A stretch of 64,000 nt of DNA from Prorocentrum cordatum (Eukaryota > Sar > Dinophyceae > Prorocentrales > Prorocentraceae), in assembly GCA_963575745.1 (NCBI GenBank), contig CAUYUJ010014338.1, positions 976,001 to 1,040,000 of the forward strand, written 5' to 3'. The position numbers and the translations under genes were made by a program. Shown here piece by piece: positions 1 through 10,334 of the stretch (positions are counted from its first letter, which is position 1; every line of letters starts with the position of its first letter). A model generated the notes under the pieces. That model did no database searches. It worked only from the letters and a program-made list of their open reading frames with translations, and was not told where the DNA came from.

Positions 1-164
1 TCGAGGACGGCGGCGAGACCGACTTCGGGGGGGGGGGCGCCGGCGCCGAGTGCGACGAGGACGAGGCCGTGCCCGAGGTTGGCGCTGAAGGCGCTGGAGG
101 CGCTGACGGCCCTGCCGCGCCCGCCGATGACGCGTTCGGACCAGCAGCTTTCGGCGCCTTGCTG
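1..164 (+). CDS. Hypothetical acidic protein, upstream exon (cut by window edge)
   Basis: An open frame enters from the left edge and reads as Gly/Ala/Asp/Glu-rich sequence (ETDFGGGG, CDEDEAVPEVG, AAPADDAFGPAAF). This matches the composition of the coding exon at 878-1278, so I take the two as exons of one gene. After about 164 the frame becomes Thr/Cys-rich and unlike the exon, so the donor probably lies near 164-172, but no consensus GT is in phase. A GA or GC donor, both reported in dinoflagellates, would be needed. The true start lies outside the window. No function is recognised. Confidence 0.4.
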
Positions 165-877
165 GACCGAGGGCAACCAACCAACGTTGACGGGCATTTT
201 TGTTGGTTTCGGACAACGTTGGTGTGTGTGTGTAGGGTGAGGAGGAGGTGCGACCAGTTTCTATCGGGCACATCGCTCCCCCCCACCGCCACCGCCACCA
301 CACACCCCTCAGCTAGAGTGTTTACAATGCGCAGAAGCCTCACACGTTGCGTTTCAAACGTGAGTAGGGTAGGGCAGAGGAGGATGGTTCGGGCACGGGG
401 GAGTGATGACGGGGGACTTGAGGGGGGGCTTGATGACACTGGCGATGCGATGAGAATGGCGATGACGACGACAGCGAGGGCGAGCTCGTGTCTCAACTGA
501 TGGCCATGTGCCCCCCTTGCTGTTCCGCCCTACTCAGCCCCTGCCCATGCTGCCGCGTATCCTCCTTTTCGCCCTCGTTGCCATTGTCGTCCTCATGCCC
601 CCTATCGTCGTTCCCATCCTCTTGGTAGCCCCCGACGTCCTCATTGTACTGTTCGCCATCCTCCTCCCCCAGTTCACCTCCGTCCTCACCGCCCTCCCAC
701 AACTCGTAGCATCGCCATGCCTGTCATAACATCCTCTCCCGCTGTCCTCGTCGTCTTCTACGCCCGCCCCCTCCCGCTCCGCCTCCTGCTCCTCCTTATC
801 GTTCGCGCCCTTGCCTCCCCCGCGCCGTCCCTCCCCCACTTGCTCTGCTCATCGGGCATGCTTGCGCATTTCCGAAG
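165..877 (+). other. Probable intron, pyrimidine-rich
   Basis: This 0.7-kb stretch separates two stretches of the same acidic protein. Its second half (510-850) is strongly C/T-rich and ends in TTCCGAAG, giving an AG acceptor at 876-877 that opens the next exon in phase. Reading frames in it are low-complexity shadows. The donor side is unresolved. Confidence 0.4.
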
Positions 878-1278
878 GGCGAGGTGCTGGGCGAGGGCGC
901 GGGCGCTGGCGGCGCCGAGGGGGCCGTGCCCGAGGGCGATGAGGACTCCGACGAGGGGGTCGTGGGCCCGTTCGCGCTCGGGGGCGACGACGGTTCGGAC
1001 GAGTTGGCTGCGGCTGCTGACGAAGCGGGCGAGGGCCTGCCAGATCCAGAGCCTGAGCTTGCGGCGCCCCCTGTCGCTGAGCCCGAGGCGGCACCGCCGC
1101 CGCCTCCAGACCCGTTGCTTCCAGCTGCGCCTCCAGGAGAGCCCGATGAGGCGGACCCTGGCGGGATCCTCGTTTTCCTTGTTCCTGGCGGCGGGAATGT
1201 CACCCACTACCCGCACCTTAGGAAGTTTGAGACCCTTTGCCCGAATAAGGCAGATCACGGATGCAAATGTAGGAAAAC
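878..1278 (+). CDS. Hypothetical acidic protein with Cys/His cluster, internal exon
   Basis: The exon starts after the AG at 876-877 and reads Gly/Glu/Asp-rich, then Pro/Ala-rich sequence. It ends in a structured-looking segment with THYPHLRKFETLCPNK followed by HGCKC and RKT, a Cys/His cluster that may bind metal. The exon stops at 1278 in phase 2, before a GTATCT donor. Joined to the AG at 2162-2163, the frame continues as RKT-SAAPKGARA, which looks like one uninterrupted domain. From memory, many dinoflagellate proteins of unknown function carry a similar His/Cys segment followed by CRKT and a Gly-Arg-rich stretch. I cannot name the family. Confidence 0.55.
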
Positions 1279-2163
1279 GTATCTAATTGCCTGCGGCCCA
1301 TCCCGCCACCGTGTTTGGGTTGTTGGTTAACGGTTAACGGTTAGAGCCCTCTTGGACGTTCTTTGGCAGATTGTGGCAGGCCGTTCGGGGGCTTCTTGGA
1401 GACAATGTTCAATCCTCGTGGGGGCCGTTTGGGGGCATGTTGGGGCTTATTGTTGTGCCTCTTGGGGGCCTCGTGGAGCCTCTGGGAGGGCCTATTGTGC
1501 TCAATAGGGGGCCTCTTGCGGCCTCCTGGGGGCCTCTTGGGGCAGAAAGTTCGAATTGTCGGTTCGTGTTTCCCCTCGTGGGCTCCTCGTGGGGCTGTAT
1601 TGGGGCCCGCTTGGGCCGCCTTGGGCGCATCTCGGGCCATCCTGGGGCCCCCTTGGACCGTGTTGGGGCCCCCATTGGGGGCTTCTTGGGCCGTCGTGGG
1701 GCAATAGTTCGGGCTTCGTAGTCCGTCTGGGAGCGTCGGCAGTACGAAAAGGCGAGGAGCCAACAACACATTGGACAGCACCGTGAAACTCAATAAGTTT
1801 GGCTTCTTGTAGCCATCTTGGGATGTCTCTTGGAGCGCTATTGAGGCCTCTTGGAAGCCTCATGGGCCGTCCTGGGGCCGTCTTGGGGGTCTTGGAGCGC
1901 CCTTGGGCCGTCTTGGAAGCCTTTTGGGCTCTCTTGGGCGCTTTTTGTGGCCCTCGTGGCCCGTCTTGGGGCCTTCTGGCCTTTGGAAAACCAGCGCGGC
2001 CGAATCCAAGAGCGCGCAGTAGCGGCAGCGCGCATGAGTGCCCAGAACGTTTGGAAATGTGGTGCCTCGGTCCCTAGAATATTAGAATCCAGAACTCGGG
2101 GCATAGAACCCTTGAGGACCTGGAAAAGACCCCCCTCGCGCCTCGCGGCACGGTGGCGGATAG
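1279..2163 (+). mobile_element. Intron made of a TIR repeat element (family copy a, complete)
   Basis: The 885-bp intron has a GT donor at 1279-1280 and an AG acceptor at 2162-2163, and splicing restores the frame exactly. Almost all of it is a repeat element (about 1289-2162) with inverted ends: ATCCCGCCACCGTG at 1300-1313 and CACGGTGGCGGAT at 2149-2161, complementary apart from one extra C. The last bases of the right end form the TAG acceptor. The interior is built of degenerate CTTGGGGGCC-type units around a less repetitive core (about 1700-1800). A second complete copy lies at 24191-25056 with the same ends and core. No target-site duplication or transposase is visible. It behaves like an introner element: a non-autonomous repeat that makes introns. 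Confidence 0.75.
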
Positions 2164-2419
2164 TTCTGCCGCGCCCAAGGGTGCCCGTGCAATGACTCAT
2201 CCTGAGCAGGGCCGCAGCGCTGCCGCTGCGCTGGCGCGGTGCATCCATGGCAAAGGCGAGCGCTGCCAATTCGCGCGTTTGACTTTCAAGCCGTCGCTTG
2301 GTCAGCGCCAGGCCGCCAGAGACACTTTGAAGACCACCGTTTTGGGGGGGCGCCTTCTGAATCGTGAGCGCAAGAAGGATGATGGCGAGACGTCGGAGCC
2401 AGACGCTTGCCCTTCCTAG
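2164..2419 (+). CDS. Hypothetical acidic protein, terminal exon
   Basis: After the AG at 2162-2163, one base completes the Thr codon split by the intron, and the frame runs SAAPKGARAMTHPEQGRS, then ARCIHGKGERC, then QRQAARDTL and LLNRERKKDDGETSEP, to a TAG at 2417-2419. The basic, Cys/His-containing sequence is a natural continuation of the Cys/His segment in the preceding exon, which is the main argument for the splice. It is preceded only by the intron and followed by non-coding DNA. Function is unknown. Confidence 0.55.
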
Positions 2420-3099
2420 AGCGTTGTGTTTGCTGTCTGGCGCGCTTCCCTCCACGGGGGCGGAGGGCGATGAGAGCGAGGTGAACTGGAGGAGGGGGGC
2501 AGCTACAACTACGACGACGGGGGGACGACGCAGACAACGATGACAACGTATATAATATAGATCGCATGACTGGCCCTCTGCTCGAGAGATTTTCAACTAC
2601 GCGCTTTCCGAAGCACTCTGCGACGATGTCGACGCAAGTGGCGCCGACGATTGCGATGGCGCGGCCTGCAGTTGCTCTTCCGTTGCACGGCTCGCGACTT
2701 GAACCCAGTTTGGGTTTCCAGCCCGCTTGCGTTGACCAGCAGCTCCTCCCAAGTCGGCGCCTCGCCCTTCGCGTCATTCCTCCCCCCTTCCACCGTGCTC
2801 CTCGCCCTCCTCCTTATCCTCCTTGTCCCTCCCCCTCCCCCCTACCCTCCTCGCCCTCGCACTCCCCCTCTGCACCTTGCAATGGCTGCGGTCGTGATTG
2901 GGGGAATGCGCATTCACATGCGCACTTGTTATTCCGCGCCCCCGCCACCCCGCCGGGCCGCCCCAGACCGCGCTACGAGACCCCCGTACAACTGGGGATA
3001 CACGAATAAGGGTGAGGGCTTATTCAGCAACCATGCCTGGGCTGCGGTGGAGGGTTCAGGAGCTTCGGATATGCAATTTGTGGTGTATTGAGAGGGCGT
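2420..3099. other. No gene seen; C-rich spacer
   Basis: Frames here are short and compositional. 2760-2880 is a C/T-rich tract. A Gly-free run near 2881-3090 has no recognisable domain. I support no gene here. Confidence 0.5.
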
Positions 3100-3640
3100 T
3101 CGAGGCGCTCCTGGAGGGCTCTCCGAGATGGCTGGTGGAGCGGGGTGGGGCGGGGCGGTGGGTGGGGGGGGGGTGGAGGGTGGGGGGGGAAGAAGAGTGC
3201 GTGTGTGGGGGTCTCTCGGGGCTTCCTGATTATCTGTTCGGGGGGGTCATGATGGCCTCGTGGGAAGCGTCTCGGGTGCCAGTTGGGGCAATCCTGGGGC
3301 GGGAGGCCCGAGCTGTCTGTTTGTGTTTCCCCTCCTGGGCCATTCTCGGGGCCCCATTGGGCGCCTCTTTGGCGATTGGGCGCGCCTCTTCTGTTGTTTG
3401 TGGGCTATCTTGGGTCGCCTCGGGAGCTCATGTGAGCCATCTTGGCGATGCTGGTGGCCTCGCGTTATGGGGTGTCGGCCGCCCGCAGAGGCGAGCGCGC
3501 GTAACTCACTACTGAAGCACACTCATGGATAAGTGAGGGTGTTTGCCTCCTGGCTCTTGGGGCCCTCTTGAGGGCCCTCTTGGGGCGTTCCCTGGGCGTC
3601 TTGGGTGCATATAGGGCATAGGGTTGTCTTGACGCCATCT
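3100..3640 (+). repeat. Partial copy of the CTTGGGGGCC repeat family (copy b)
   Basis: Repeated GGGGCCCTCTTGG-like units and a core resembling the complete copies (a GTGTTTCCCCTCCTGGGCC stretch near 3320, and a GCAGAGGCGAGCGCG stretch near 3485) identify this as a member of the family at 1289-2162. The inverted ends are not present. Confidence 0.55.
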
Positions 3641-4599
3641 CGGGTGCCCCGGCCATCATGCACCACATTATCCAAGCTTCTGTAACTCAAACCATTCAAG
3701 TGTTCCTTATCTATTATGGTAGTACGTATTATCATAGCACCCTTCGTATGCATTTGATAAGCCACGACCGAATATGCATTGCATTACCTTTTGAGTATCT
3801 TGGCGCCCCCGCCCTTCTTTTGTATTGCCCAAGCCTGTAGGATGCTATATGGCGAACCGTTAATTTGGATAAAGCCCACTATGCGTTTCAGTGAAAGGCG
3901 GCGTTTGCTATATACGTATATTGTGGCATTGCGCCGCTCGAGCCCTAAATTTACAGCCGTCCATTCTTTGTGCCGCACACAGAGCAGGCCAGTCCTGAAC
4001 CCGCTGCAATTACCTTGGGAACTACATGTAGCTATGTGCCCTGGGCCCACATGCTTCCCCCCTTCCCCCCCCCCCCCCCACCACGCGCACACGCGCGCCA
4101 ACGCCCTGAGCACCGCCCCAGTCCATCGCCGCATCTCCAGACAATTAAACCCTGACCCCCGACGATGACTCGCAACCCCGAACCATTTGCAATTACCCGC
4201 CGCATAAAACTTTAATCGTTTCACATGTCACGTAATACATAATGCAGGATCCTTGGCACCGAACCCAAGGCCACGACATTTACGTAATATCTGAACCTGC
4301 ACACCCAAACGCCAACGAGCCATCTCATGCGGCGTTACTGCATAGCGATCCAACCCAAAAGCTCTTGCGCGCCCCACGCTGGGAAGGTCACGGGCGGCGA
4401 CTCATGCGCGTCTGCCAAAGGGGCGTCGCGAGGGGCGCATTGCGAAAATCCCAGACAGCGCAACCAGCCCTGCCACAAGCCATCCCGACCGCGATGTGGC
4501 AATGTCGGCAAACGTTCCTGCCCAACCGCGCAGCGTGCAAACCTCGCGCGCCCGCCCGCGCGTTCTTTCCGCGGCACAGGGCGCCCGCCGCGACTTCCG
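3641..4599. other. No gene seen
   Basis: This stretch of ordinary composition is less GC-rich around 3660-3960 than its surroundings. It has a short C-run at 4061-4079. No domain, RNA gene or repeat is recognised. Confidence 0.4.
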
Positions 4600-5055
4600 A
4601 AAGGACGCCGGCGACATTTTGTGAAGGGCCCGAAGACATTTGTCTCGAGCGGACCGACATTTTGAAAAGGGGCCAGGGACATTTCTAGAAAACGCTCGTT
4701 TGCACACCGGTATTTTGTGGACATTTTTAAGACATTTCAAAATGCATTTCGACATCTTTAAAACATTTTAAAATGTTTTTTAAATGCCCGTACCATTTCG
4801 TTTGACATTTCTAGTTCGCGCAAGGCAACACACCAAATGTCCGCGGAGATGGCCGTGCCCCCCCCCCCCCCTCCCCCCCGCAACGCATTCAAAGGGCATC
4901 GCAATGATTTGGGCGCGCATGGTCAACGCGTCTAAACCCTTGAGTTACATCGGAAAACAGCACAGGGGACATTTCAAAAACATTTCGTTTCGCCCGACGG
5001 CGCGGTCAAGACATTTTAAAAACATTTCGCAGGACATTTTGTTTGACATTTTGAA
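4600..5055 (+). repeat. Interspersed GACATTTT motif cluster
   Basis: The octamer GACATTTT and close variants (GACATTTC, AACATTTC) occur about fifteen times on the plus strand, at irregular spacing of roughly 10-40 bp, in two blocks (4612-4815 and 4970-5055). One copy region contains the self-complementary run AACATTTTAAAATGTT (about 4763-4778). The spacing is too irregular for a simple tandem repeat. No coding potential is seen. Confidence 0.6.
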
Positions 5056-5103
5056 GCGTGTTTTTTTACATGCATCGCGCGTGCGAACGGGGCTCGGGAT
5101 TTT

Positions 5104-5345
5104 GCAAAGTACCCCCCCCCGCCACGCGCGTTCATAATTTCGCAAAGTACCCCCCCCCCCCCCAGCCACCCGCCCGCCCCGCCCCGCGCGCGCGCACACG
5201 CGCCCACCCCCCTACCTCCCGCTCCCCCCCCCCCCCTACCCACCGCACCTGTGCCCCCCCCCTCCGCGCTCCGCCCCGCCGCGCCCGCCCCGCGCTGCCC
5301 CCCCCCTCCCCCTCCCCCCCCGCAACCCACCCTCCCGCCACCAAC
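5104..5345 (+). repeat. C-rich homopolymer and CA/CG-rich tract
   Basis: Runs of 8-15 C alternate with CGCGCGCAC and CCGCCC segments. Open frames here are compositional only. Homopolymer lengths may be unreliable. Confidence 0.6.
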
Positions 5346-5540
5346 ACTTCCCGCAACCAATGGGGGCACGGGCCGACCGCTGACCCCTCGGCGCGCGCGA
5401 CGCACGCCGCCAGACTTGGCCCGCTGGCGCCATCGCCTGAGCGCGCAACGTAAGCACTGCACTGGTCGACGTCGACAACCCAGTCGGTCAATAGCTCGAT
5501 GCAGATAAAGGAAAGAGCGTGTTCTACCGCTGCTGGCGGA

Positions 5541-5700
5541 AAACCGGGGGGGGTCACTACCGGTTCGAACCCCTCCCCCCCCCCCCCCCCCCCTTCGGAA
5601 AACCGGGGGGGGTCACTACCGGTTCGAACCCCTCCCCCCCCCCCCCCCCCCCCTCCGGATCCGGAAAACCGGGAGGGGTCACTACCGGTTCGAACCCCTT
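5541..5700 (+). repeat. Three direct copies of an AAAACCGG...GGTTCGAACCCC unit (left arm)
   Basis: A unit of about 35 bp (AAAACCGG, G-run, TCACTACC, GGTTCGAACCCC) separated by C-runs occurs three times. The last copy is preceded by CCGGATCCGG. The reverse complement of this last copy reappears at 6299-6332, beyond the minisatellite, so the tract is the left arm of an imperfect inverted repeat. GGTTCGAACCC also fits the RNA polymerase III B-box consensus, but no A-box or tRNA fold is present. Confidence 0.65.
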
Positions 5701-5709
5701 CCCCCTCGA

Positions 5710-6270
5710 AAACCGAGTGGGGGTGCGGACAGTGGTGGGGACGGCGTTGGTGGGGACAGTGGTGAGGGGATAGCGGGACAGTGGTGGGGACAGTGGGACA
5801 GTGGGACAGTGGTGGGGACGGCAGTGGTGGGGACAGTGGTGGGGACAATGGTGGGAACAGGGGGGGACAGTGGACAGTGGTGGTGACGGTGGTGGTGGGG
5901 ACAGTGGTGTGGGGACAATGGGAATGAGGTGGAAACAGTGGGACAGTGGAGGGTACAATGGTGGTGGGGACAGTGGTGAAGGCGGTGGCGAGGACGGCGG
6001 TGGGACAATGGGACAGAGGTACAGTGGGGACAGTGGTGGGGACAGTGGGGACAGTGGTGGGAACAGTGGGACAGCTCAGTGGGACAGCGGAGGAGTCAGT
6101 GGGACAGTGGGGACAGTGGGGATAGTCGGGCAGTGGTTGGGGCCGTGGAGACAGTGGGGAGAGTGGAACCGTGGTGGGAACAGTTCTGGGGACAGCGGGG
6201 ACAGTGCGACAGTGGTGGGGCCACTGGTGGGGACAGTAGGGGCGGTGGTGGAACCAGTGGACAGTGAGTA
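5710..6270 (+). repeat. GGGGACAGTGGT minisatellite
   Basis: About 560 bp of degenerate 9-12 bp units of the form GGGACAGTGGTGG in one orientation. Frames through it give Gly/Asp/Ser/Trp or Pro/His/Ser repeats and are not genes. Inverted arms lie on both sides (5541-5700 and 6299-6390). Confidence 0.85.
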
Positions 6271-6298
6271 GGGGTGGGGGGGGGGGGGGGGGTGCGGA

Positions 6299-6390
6299 AA
6301 CGGCAGTGACCCCTCCCGGTTTTCCGGATCCGGGGGGAGGGGGGGGGGGAGGGGGTCGAAACGGTAGCGACCCCCCCGGTTTTTCGAGCG
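6299..6390 (-). repeat. Right arm of the inverted repeat around the minisatellite
   Basis: AACGGCAGTGACCCCTCCCG and the following TTTTCCGGATCCGG (6299-6332) are the near-perfect reverse complement of 5655-5690. A second, more diverged unit (GTAGCGACCCCCCCGGTTTT) follows at about 6362-6383. The GGTTCGAA core of the left arm is degraded here. Confidence 0.65.
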
Positions 6391-9095
6391 GGAGGGGGGG
6401 GGGGGGGGATGCGGAAGGGGTTTAGGGAAGGGCGGGGGTTTTGCCGGGGGGAGGGGGGGGGGGGGGGGGGGCGGGTGGGGGGGGGGAGGGTGGAGGGGGT
6501 TCCAGCAGGGGGGGGGGATTTCCGGAGGGGGGGGGGGGGCGACCCCCGGGCCTCCGGAGGAAAAGGTGGGCAATTTTCGAGAGTAAAGCGGGGTGGATCA
6601 CGCTCTCCAGATAAAGTTAGCAAAATTGCGGGCCAGAAGCACTAGGACTTACAAGCCGCCGATGCTGCAATTGCGCACTGCCCGAGATCCGACGGGGGCC
6701 TTCCGCGGGGCACTGCCAAGGCGCCCAGAAGCCCCCGTTGGCCCGCGCCCATTTGCATCCATCGGCGCGGCGCCCGACGGCGGGCTCGGCGAAGCGCGCG
6801 CGCGCGCCGTTGATCTGCCGCGGCGCCGCGAGAAGCTGGCTCGCGTGGCGCGCGGAAACTAACGAAATAACGCGCAGCGCCGCCGCGCGCGCGGGCCCGC
6901 GTCGCCCGCTCGGCAAACCGCCGCGCGGAACCAGAGGCAACGCGCACGCAAAAAAAAAAAAAAAAAAAAAAAACGCAACATTAGAAGCAACGCTCCGCCA
7001 GCCTCTCACTGAATTGCTCGGCCAGTGACGCGCGGCAGGGCGCGGGCGAGCGCGCGAGCTTGCCCCCCCCCCCCCGCCCCCCCGCGCAGCGCGCGCTGCG
7101 CTCCCGCGCGAACGTCGCGCAGCGGCCGCGGCCGCCCCCCACTCGCAGAAGCTTGCAGAGGGCACCCCCACCATGCGCACCCACATCACTGTTTCAATCC
7201 TTGTTGACTCGTGGCCCGTGGCCGCTGTGGATTTGATTTCGCGCCAAGAGCAAAGTTTGCCATGTGCTCTACTTCGCTGGCATACGGACCAAATCTGCCA
7301 AGAGGGGCCCGCGGCCCATGGCGGCCGCGGGCCGCCATCGAGCCCGCGCTGCGCACCCGATCCAGCGACGCCCCGCGGGGGCGCCCGACAACGCCTCGCC
7401 GCGCCGCGAGGCGATTTGGGACGGGTGGCGCAGCGGGCCGATCGGCCGACTTGGCCGCGCGGCCCAGCGGCAATCGCCCTGGTCGCCGCCCCCCCCCCCA
7501 ACCCCCCTGCCTTGTCTGAGAGCCAGTCGGCGAGCCGCTGCGTGGGGGGCGGCCGCGGCGCATTGCCTGTGCACGGTAAGCCAGCGCTGTCGGGCCATTG
7601 CTGGCCTGCGGCGTCAGTGCGCGCGCAGACTTGGGTGGGCGGGGGCGGGCAAGACGCGGCGCGGTAAGGGTGGGCGTGGGGGCGGGGGGTGGGCGGGGCG
7701 GGGCGGGGTGGGGGGGGGTGGGGTGGGGTGGGGGGGGGGGGAGAGGGGCCGCGCGCGCTGTGCACCGCCAGTGGCGGCCCGCGCCGCCGCGCGGCAGGGG
7801 GCGCGCGCGGCCTGGCGCGCCATGGGGCGCCAAGGGTCTTTGCGCGCATTTTTGCGCGCGCCAGGTGGTTCGTCGGCGGCCCGTTGGAGGGCCGTTCGCG
7901 AGGCGGGCCAGTCGCCCCGCCCGCCGCTGGGCAGCCTTGCACAGCGGGGAGGCGCGGTCTCATTACAGGGCGAGTTTGCACGGCGATATCGCCAGCGCGC
8001 AGTCTGCGCGGGCGCGACGGCATTGCGTTCATGGGTGTGCGCGCGGCAGACGGTACCTCTGACTGGTGGCCACATTTTTCCCGTGGGTGCGCTCGCCCGC
8101 GTGCCCGCGGCCGTTGCGCGTAAAGATTCCAGCGCGCACTGCGCTATGATCGCTCGGATTGGTGCCAGGGGCTCGCGCGCCCGCCGGCTTTGGGCGGCCA
8201 GCGGGCGCGCTGGGCGAGCGCGCGCTGGCCCGAAGGCCGCGCGCTTGGGTTAGGATTTTCCGTCGGGTCGCCGGGCGCGGCCTGCTCGAATTCCCGAGCC
8301 GCCGCAGTGCTTCGGTAAGATGTCGCCACGGCATCGCTTGTTCGACGTGTCAGGTAGGGGCGAAGACGGTGGCCCTACGCCCGTGACCATGCGGAGCGCC
8401 CATGGCGAGGGCCTCGGGCAGCGGCCATGTCGGACTTCGGGGCCGCCCCCCGTTGGGCGAGATAAGCGAACGCGGTGTCTTTGGCACCGCCTCCCAGAGA
8501 TGACGAGCCGACGTGGTGGATATTGTTTTTCCTTAAGGCAATCTTTGCTTGGATACGCCCATTTTCGCCCGCTCCACAACTCCCCCCCTTCCGGGCTGCT
8601 TCCCCGCAGCCGCGCGCGCGCTTCCCTCCCTCCCCCCGCCCCCGCGCGCCCGCAACTCGCTCTGGGCCCGGAGTCATGTTGAACCCGTGGAACCACATGG
8701 GGCCGTTATTCCGTTAAGCTTTACGCTTTCCCCCCCAGCGCTCACCATTTCCTTTCTGGCGCGCAGTCGGCGCTCGGGAGTTGCCGATAGGCCCCATGAA
8801 GCCTGGGGGGCAACCAGCTCTGCGGGGCATCAGTTTAGAATGCTCCATTGTGCGACATCGAAGACCCCTCTCCCCATCACCCCCCGCGGGCGCCCTTGCC
8901 ATGACCTTCAGAGCACAACGCCTGGCGCGCATCCTACAAAGACTTCGCGGCACCTTCGCAAACGACCCTGTAACATCTTGGATACGCGGCAAGATAGGCC
9001 TGCATTGAAAAGTGCCGCACCGACGTCTCAAAACCTTGCAAAACCGCATGCGCGCAACTCTTTCTCCCATGGGCGCCCGCTTCTGGTTTTCTCAG
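6391..9095. other. Very GC-rich region, no gene supported
   Basis: 6391-6560 is a chain of G-runs. 6949-6973 is a run of about two dozen A flanked by GC-rich DNA, possibly a poly(A) relic. 7680-7745 is a GGGGTGGGG tract. Long overlapping frames on both strands between 6600 and 8300 reflect stop-poor GC-rich sequence, with no domain and no agreement between frames. Nothing recognisable is seen from 8300 to 9095. Confidence 0.45.
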
Positions 9096-9099
9096 CGCC

Positions 9100-9830
9100 G
9101 CGAGAGATCCGACGGGCGCGCCACGAGGGGGGCTCGAATAGGGCCCCAAGGGGGCCACCAGGTCACCAGAGGGCATCTAGGGGGGCCCAAGAAGGCCGAG
9201 CTTCCCACTGGCAGAATGCCAAGTGTACGCCACAGGCTTCGCACTGAGCCCTCCTTGGGCCTGCGTGGCCAAGCTGGCCCTGATGGGCGCCCCCCTGTCG
9301 CTCTTCTGCCGCGTGGGAGGAGAGGGGCGTGGGGGGTGGGTGGGGTGGCGTGGGGGGGGGGGGGGCGGGGGGGGGGGGGGGGTTTCCGAGAGGGGCCCAG
9401 GGGCTCTTTCCGTGCCGCAGAGCAGCCGTGAACCCTCTCGGGGCCACGTTCGGGACCGTTCTTGGGGGGCCTCACCGGCTTGCATTTTGGGATCACTAGG
9501 GGCCCGCTTTTGGGCCCTCGGGGAGGGCCTTGAGGAAAGGGCCTGCGCCCCAAGCCTGCCTAGCCAAAGGATTCCCACAGTGCCCTCTGGGGGGTGGGGG
9601 GATGGGCGATGGCCTTCGCGAAGCTTCCTCGCGGGCGGGCCCTCTCGGGCATCCCCTCGGCTGTCTTGGGGCACCCGAAGGGCCCCAGCAAGGGCCCAAC
9701 GCGAATGCCATGAACTTCGAACGGTGTCCCCAGGTGCCCTTCTGGGGCCGCCATGGGGGCCTTCTCGGGCTCCTCCTGGGGCCCCAGGGGTGCCGTATTG
9801 AGCTATCATCGGGGCCCCCTAGGGGGGCCG
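9100..9830 (+). repeat. Partial copy of the CTTGGGGGCC repeat family (copy c)
   Basis: Units such as GGGGCCCAAGGGGGCC, CTTTTGGGCCCTCGGGG and CTCCTGGGGCCCC recur, interrupted by a G-run tract at 9350-9382. It is diverged from the complete copies and its inverted ends are absent. Between 9831 and 10334 no gene or repeat is recognised. Confidence 0.45.
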
Positions 9831-10334
9831 CGTCTGTCGCGCTGCGCGGCGCTCCGTTGCGCTCCGCCTTACATCCCTGGTCAAGGCGCCCCGCCAGGGC
9901 ATCTTCTCTGGGCGCGCTGGCGGGGAAGCGCGAAGCGTCGAGAGTTCCGTCGAGCCACCCTGCGTAGGCCTTCAGCTCCCAGGCGCCGCCCAGGACTTCG
10001 CGAGGTCTCTCAGGCACCCCTCGAGTTCCCCCATGCGCTTTCGAACCCCAGCAAGCCGCAGCTACCCTTTCGGAACCCCTTTGAGAAGCATCCGAAGTAT
10101 TCACCTGGGGACCTGGTGCCATGTCGAACCCAACGGTCTTATTTGGTTAAACGGAACTAGCAACCGATGCCCCCCTTCAGCCCCCGTAAAGTCCTTGTAA
10201 GCAGCTTCTCCCAAGCTGTCTTAACACGCTGCAAGCTCGCGTAAAGCTGTTCCAGGCCGCGATGGGTAGTAACATGGCCCTCGCAGTCCCGCTGAAGGCG
10301 GCTGCGCCCCCCCCCCCCCCCCCTTCGCCCAAGT

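Noticed and set aside
1806-1821. GTAGCCATCTTGGG resembling the spliced leader
   Set aside because: It lies inside a CTTGGGGGCC-family copy, where GCCATCTTGGG is an ordinary unit variant.
5562-5698. GGTTCGAACCC as a polymerase III B-box or tRNA-derived SINE
   Set aside because: The match is exact in three units, but there is no A-box at the usual distance and no cloverleaf; the unit sits between C-runs.
5710-6270. Gly/Asp/Ser or Pro/His/Ser open frames
   Set aside because: They are minisatellite translations with no flanking coding sequence.
6600-8300. Frames of up to 471 codons in GC-rich DNA
   Set aside because: All are Arg/Pro/Ala/Gly-rich, overlap on both strands and share no domain; stops are rare at this GC content.
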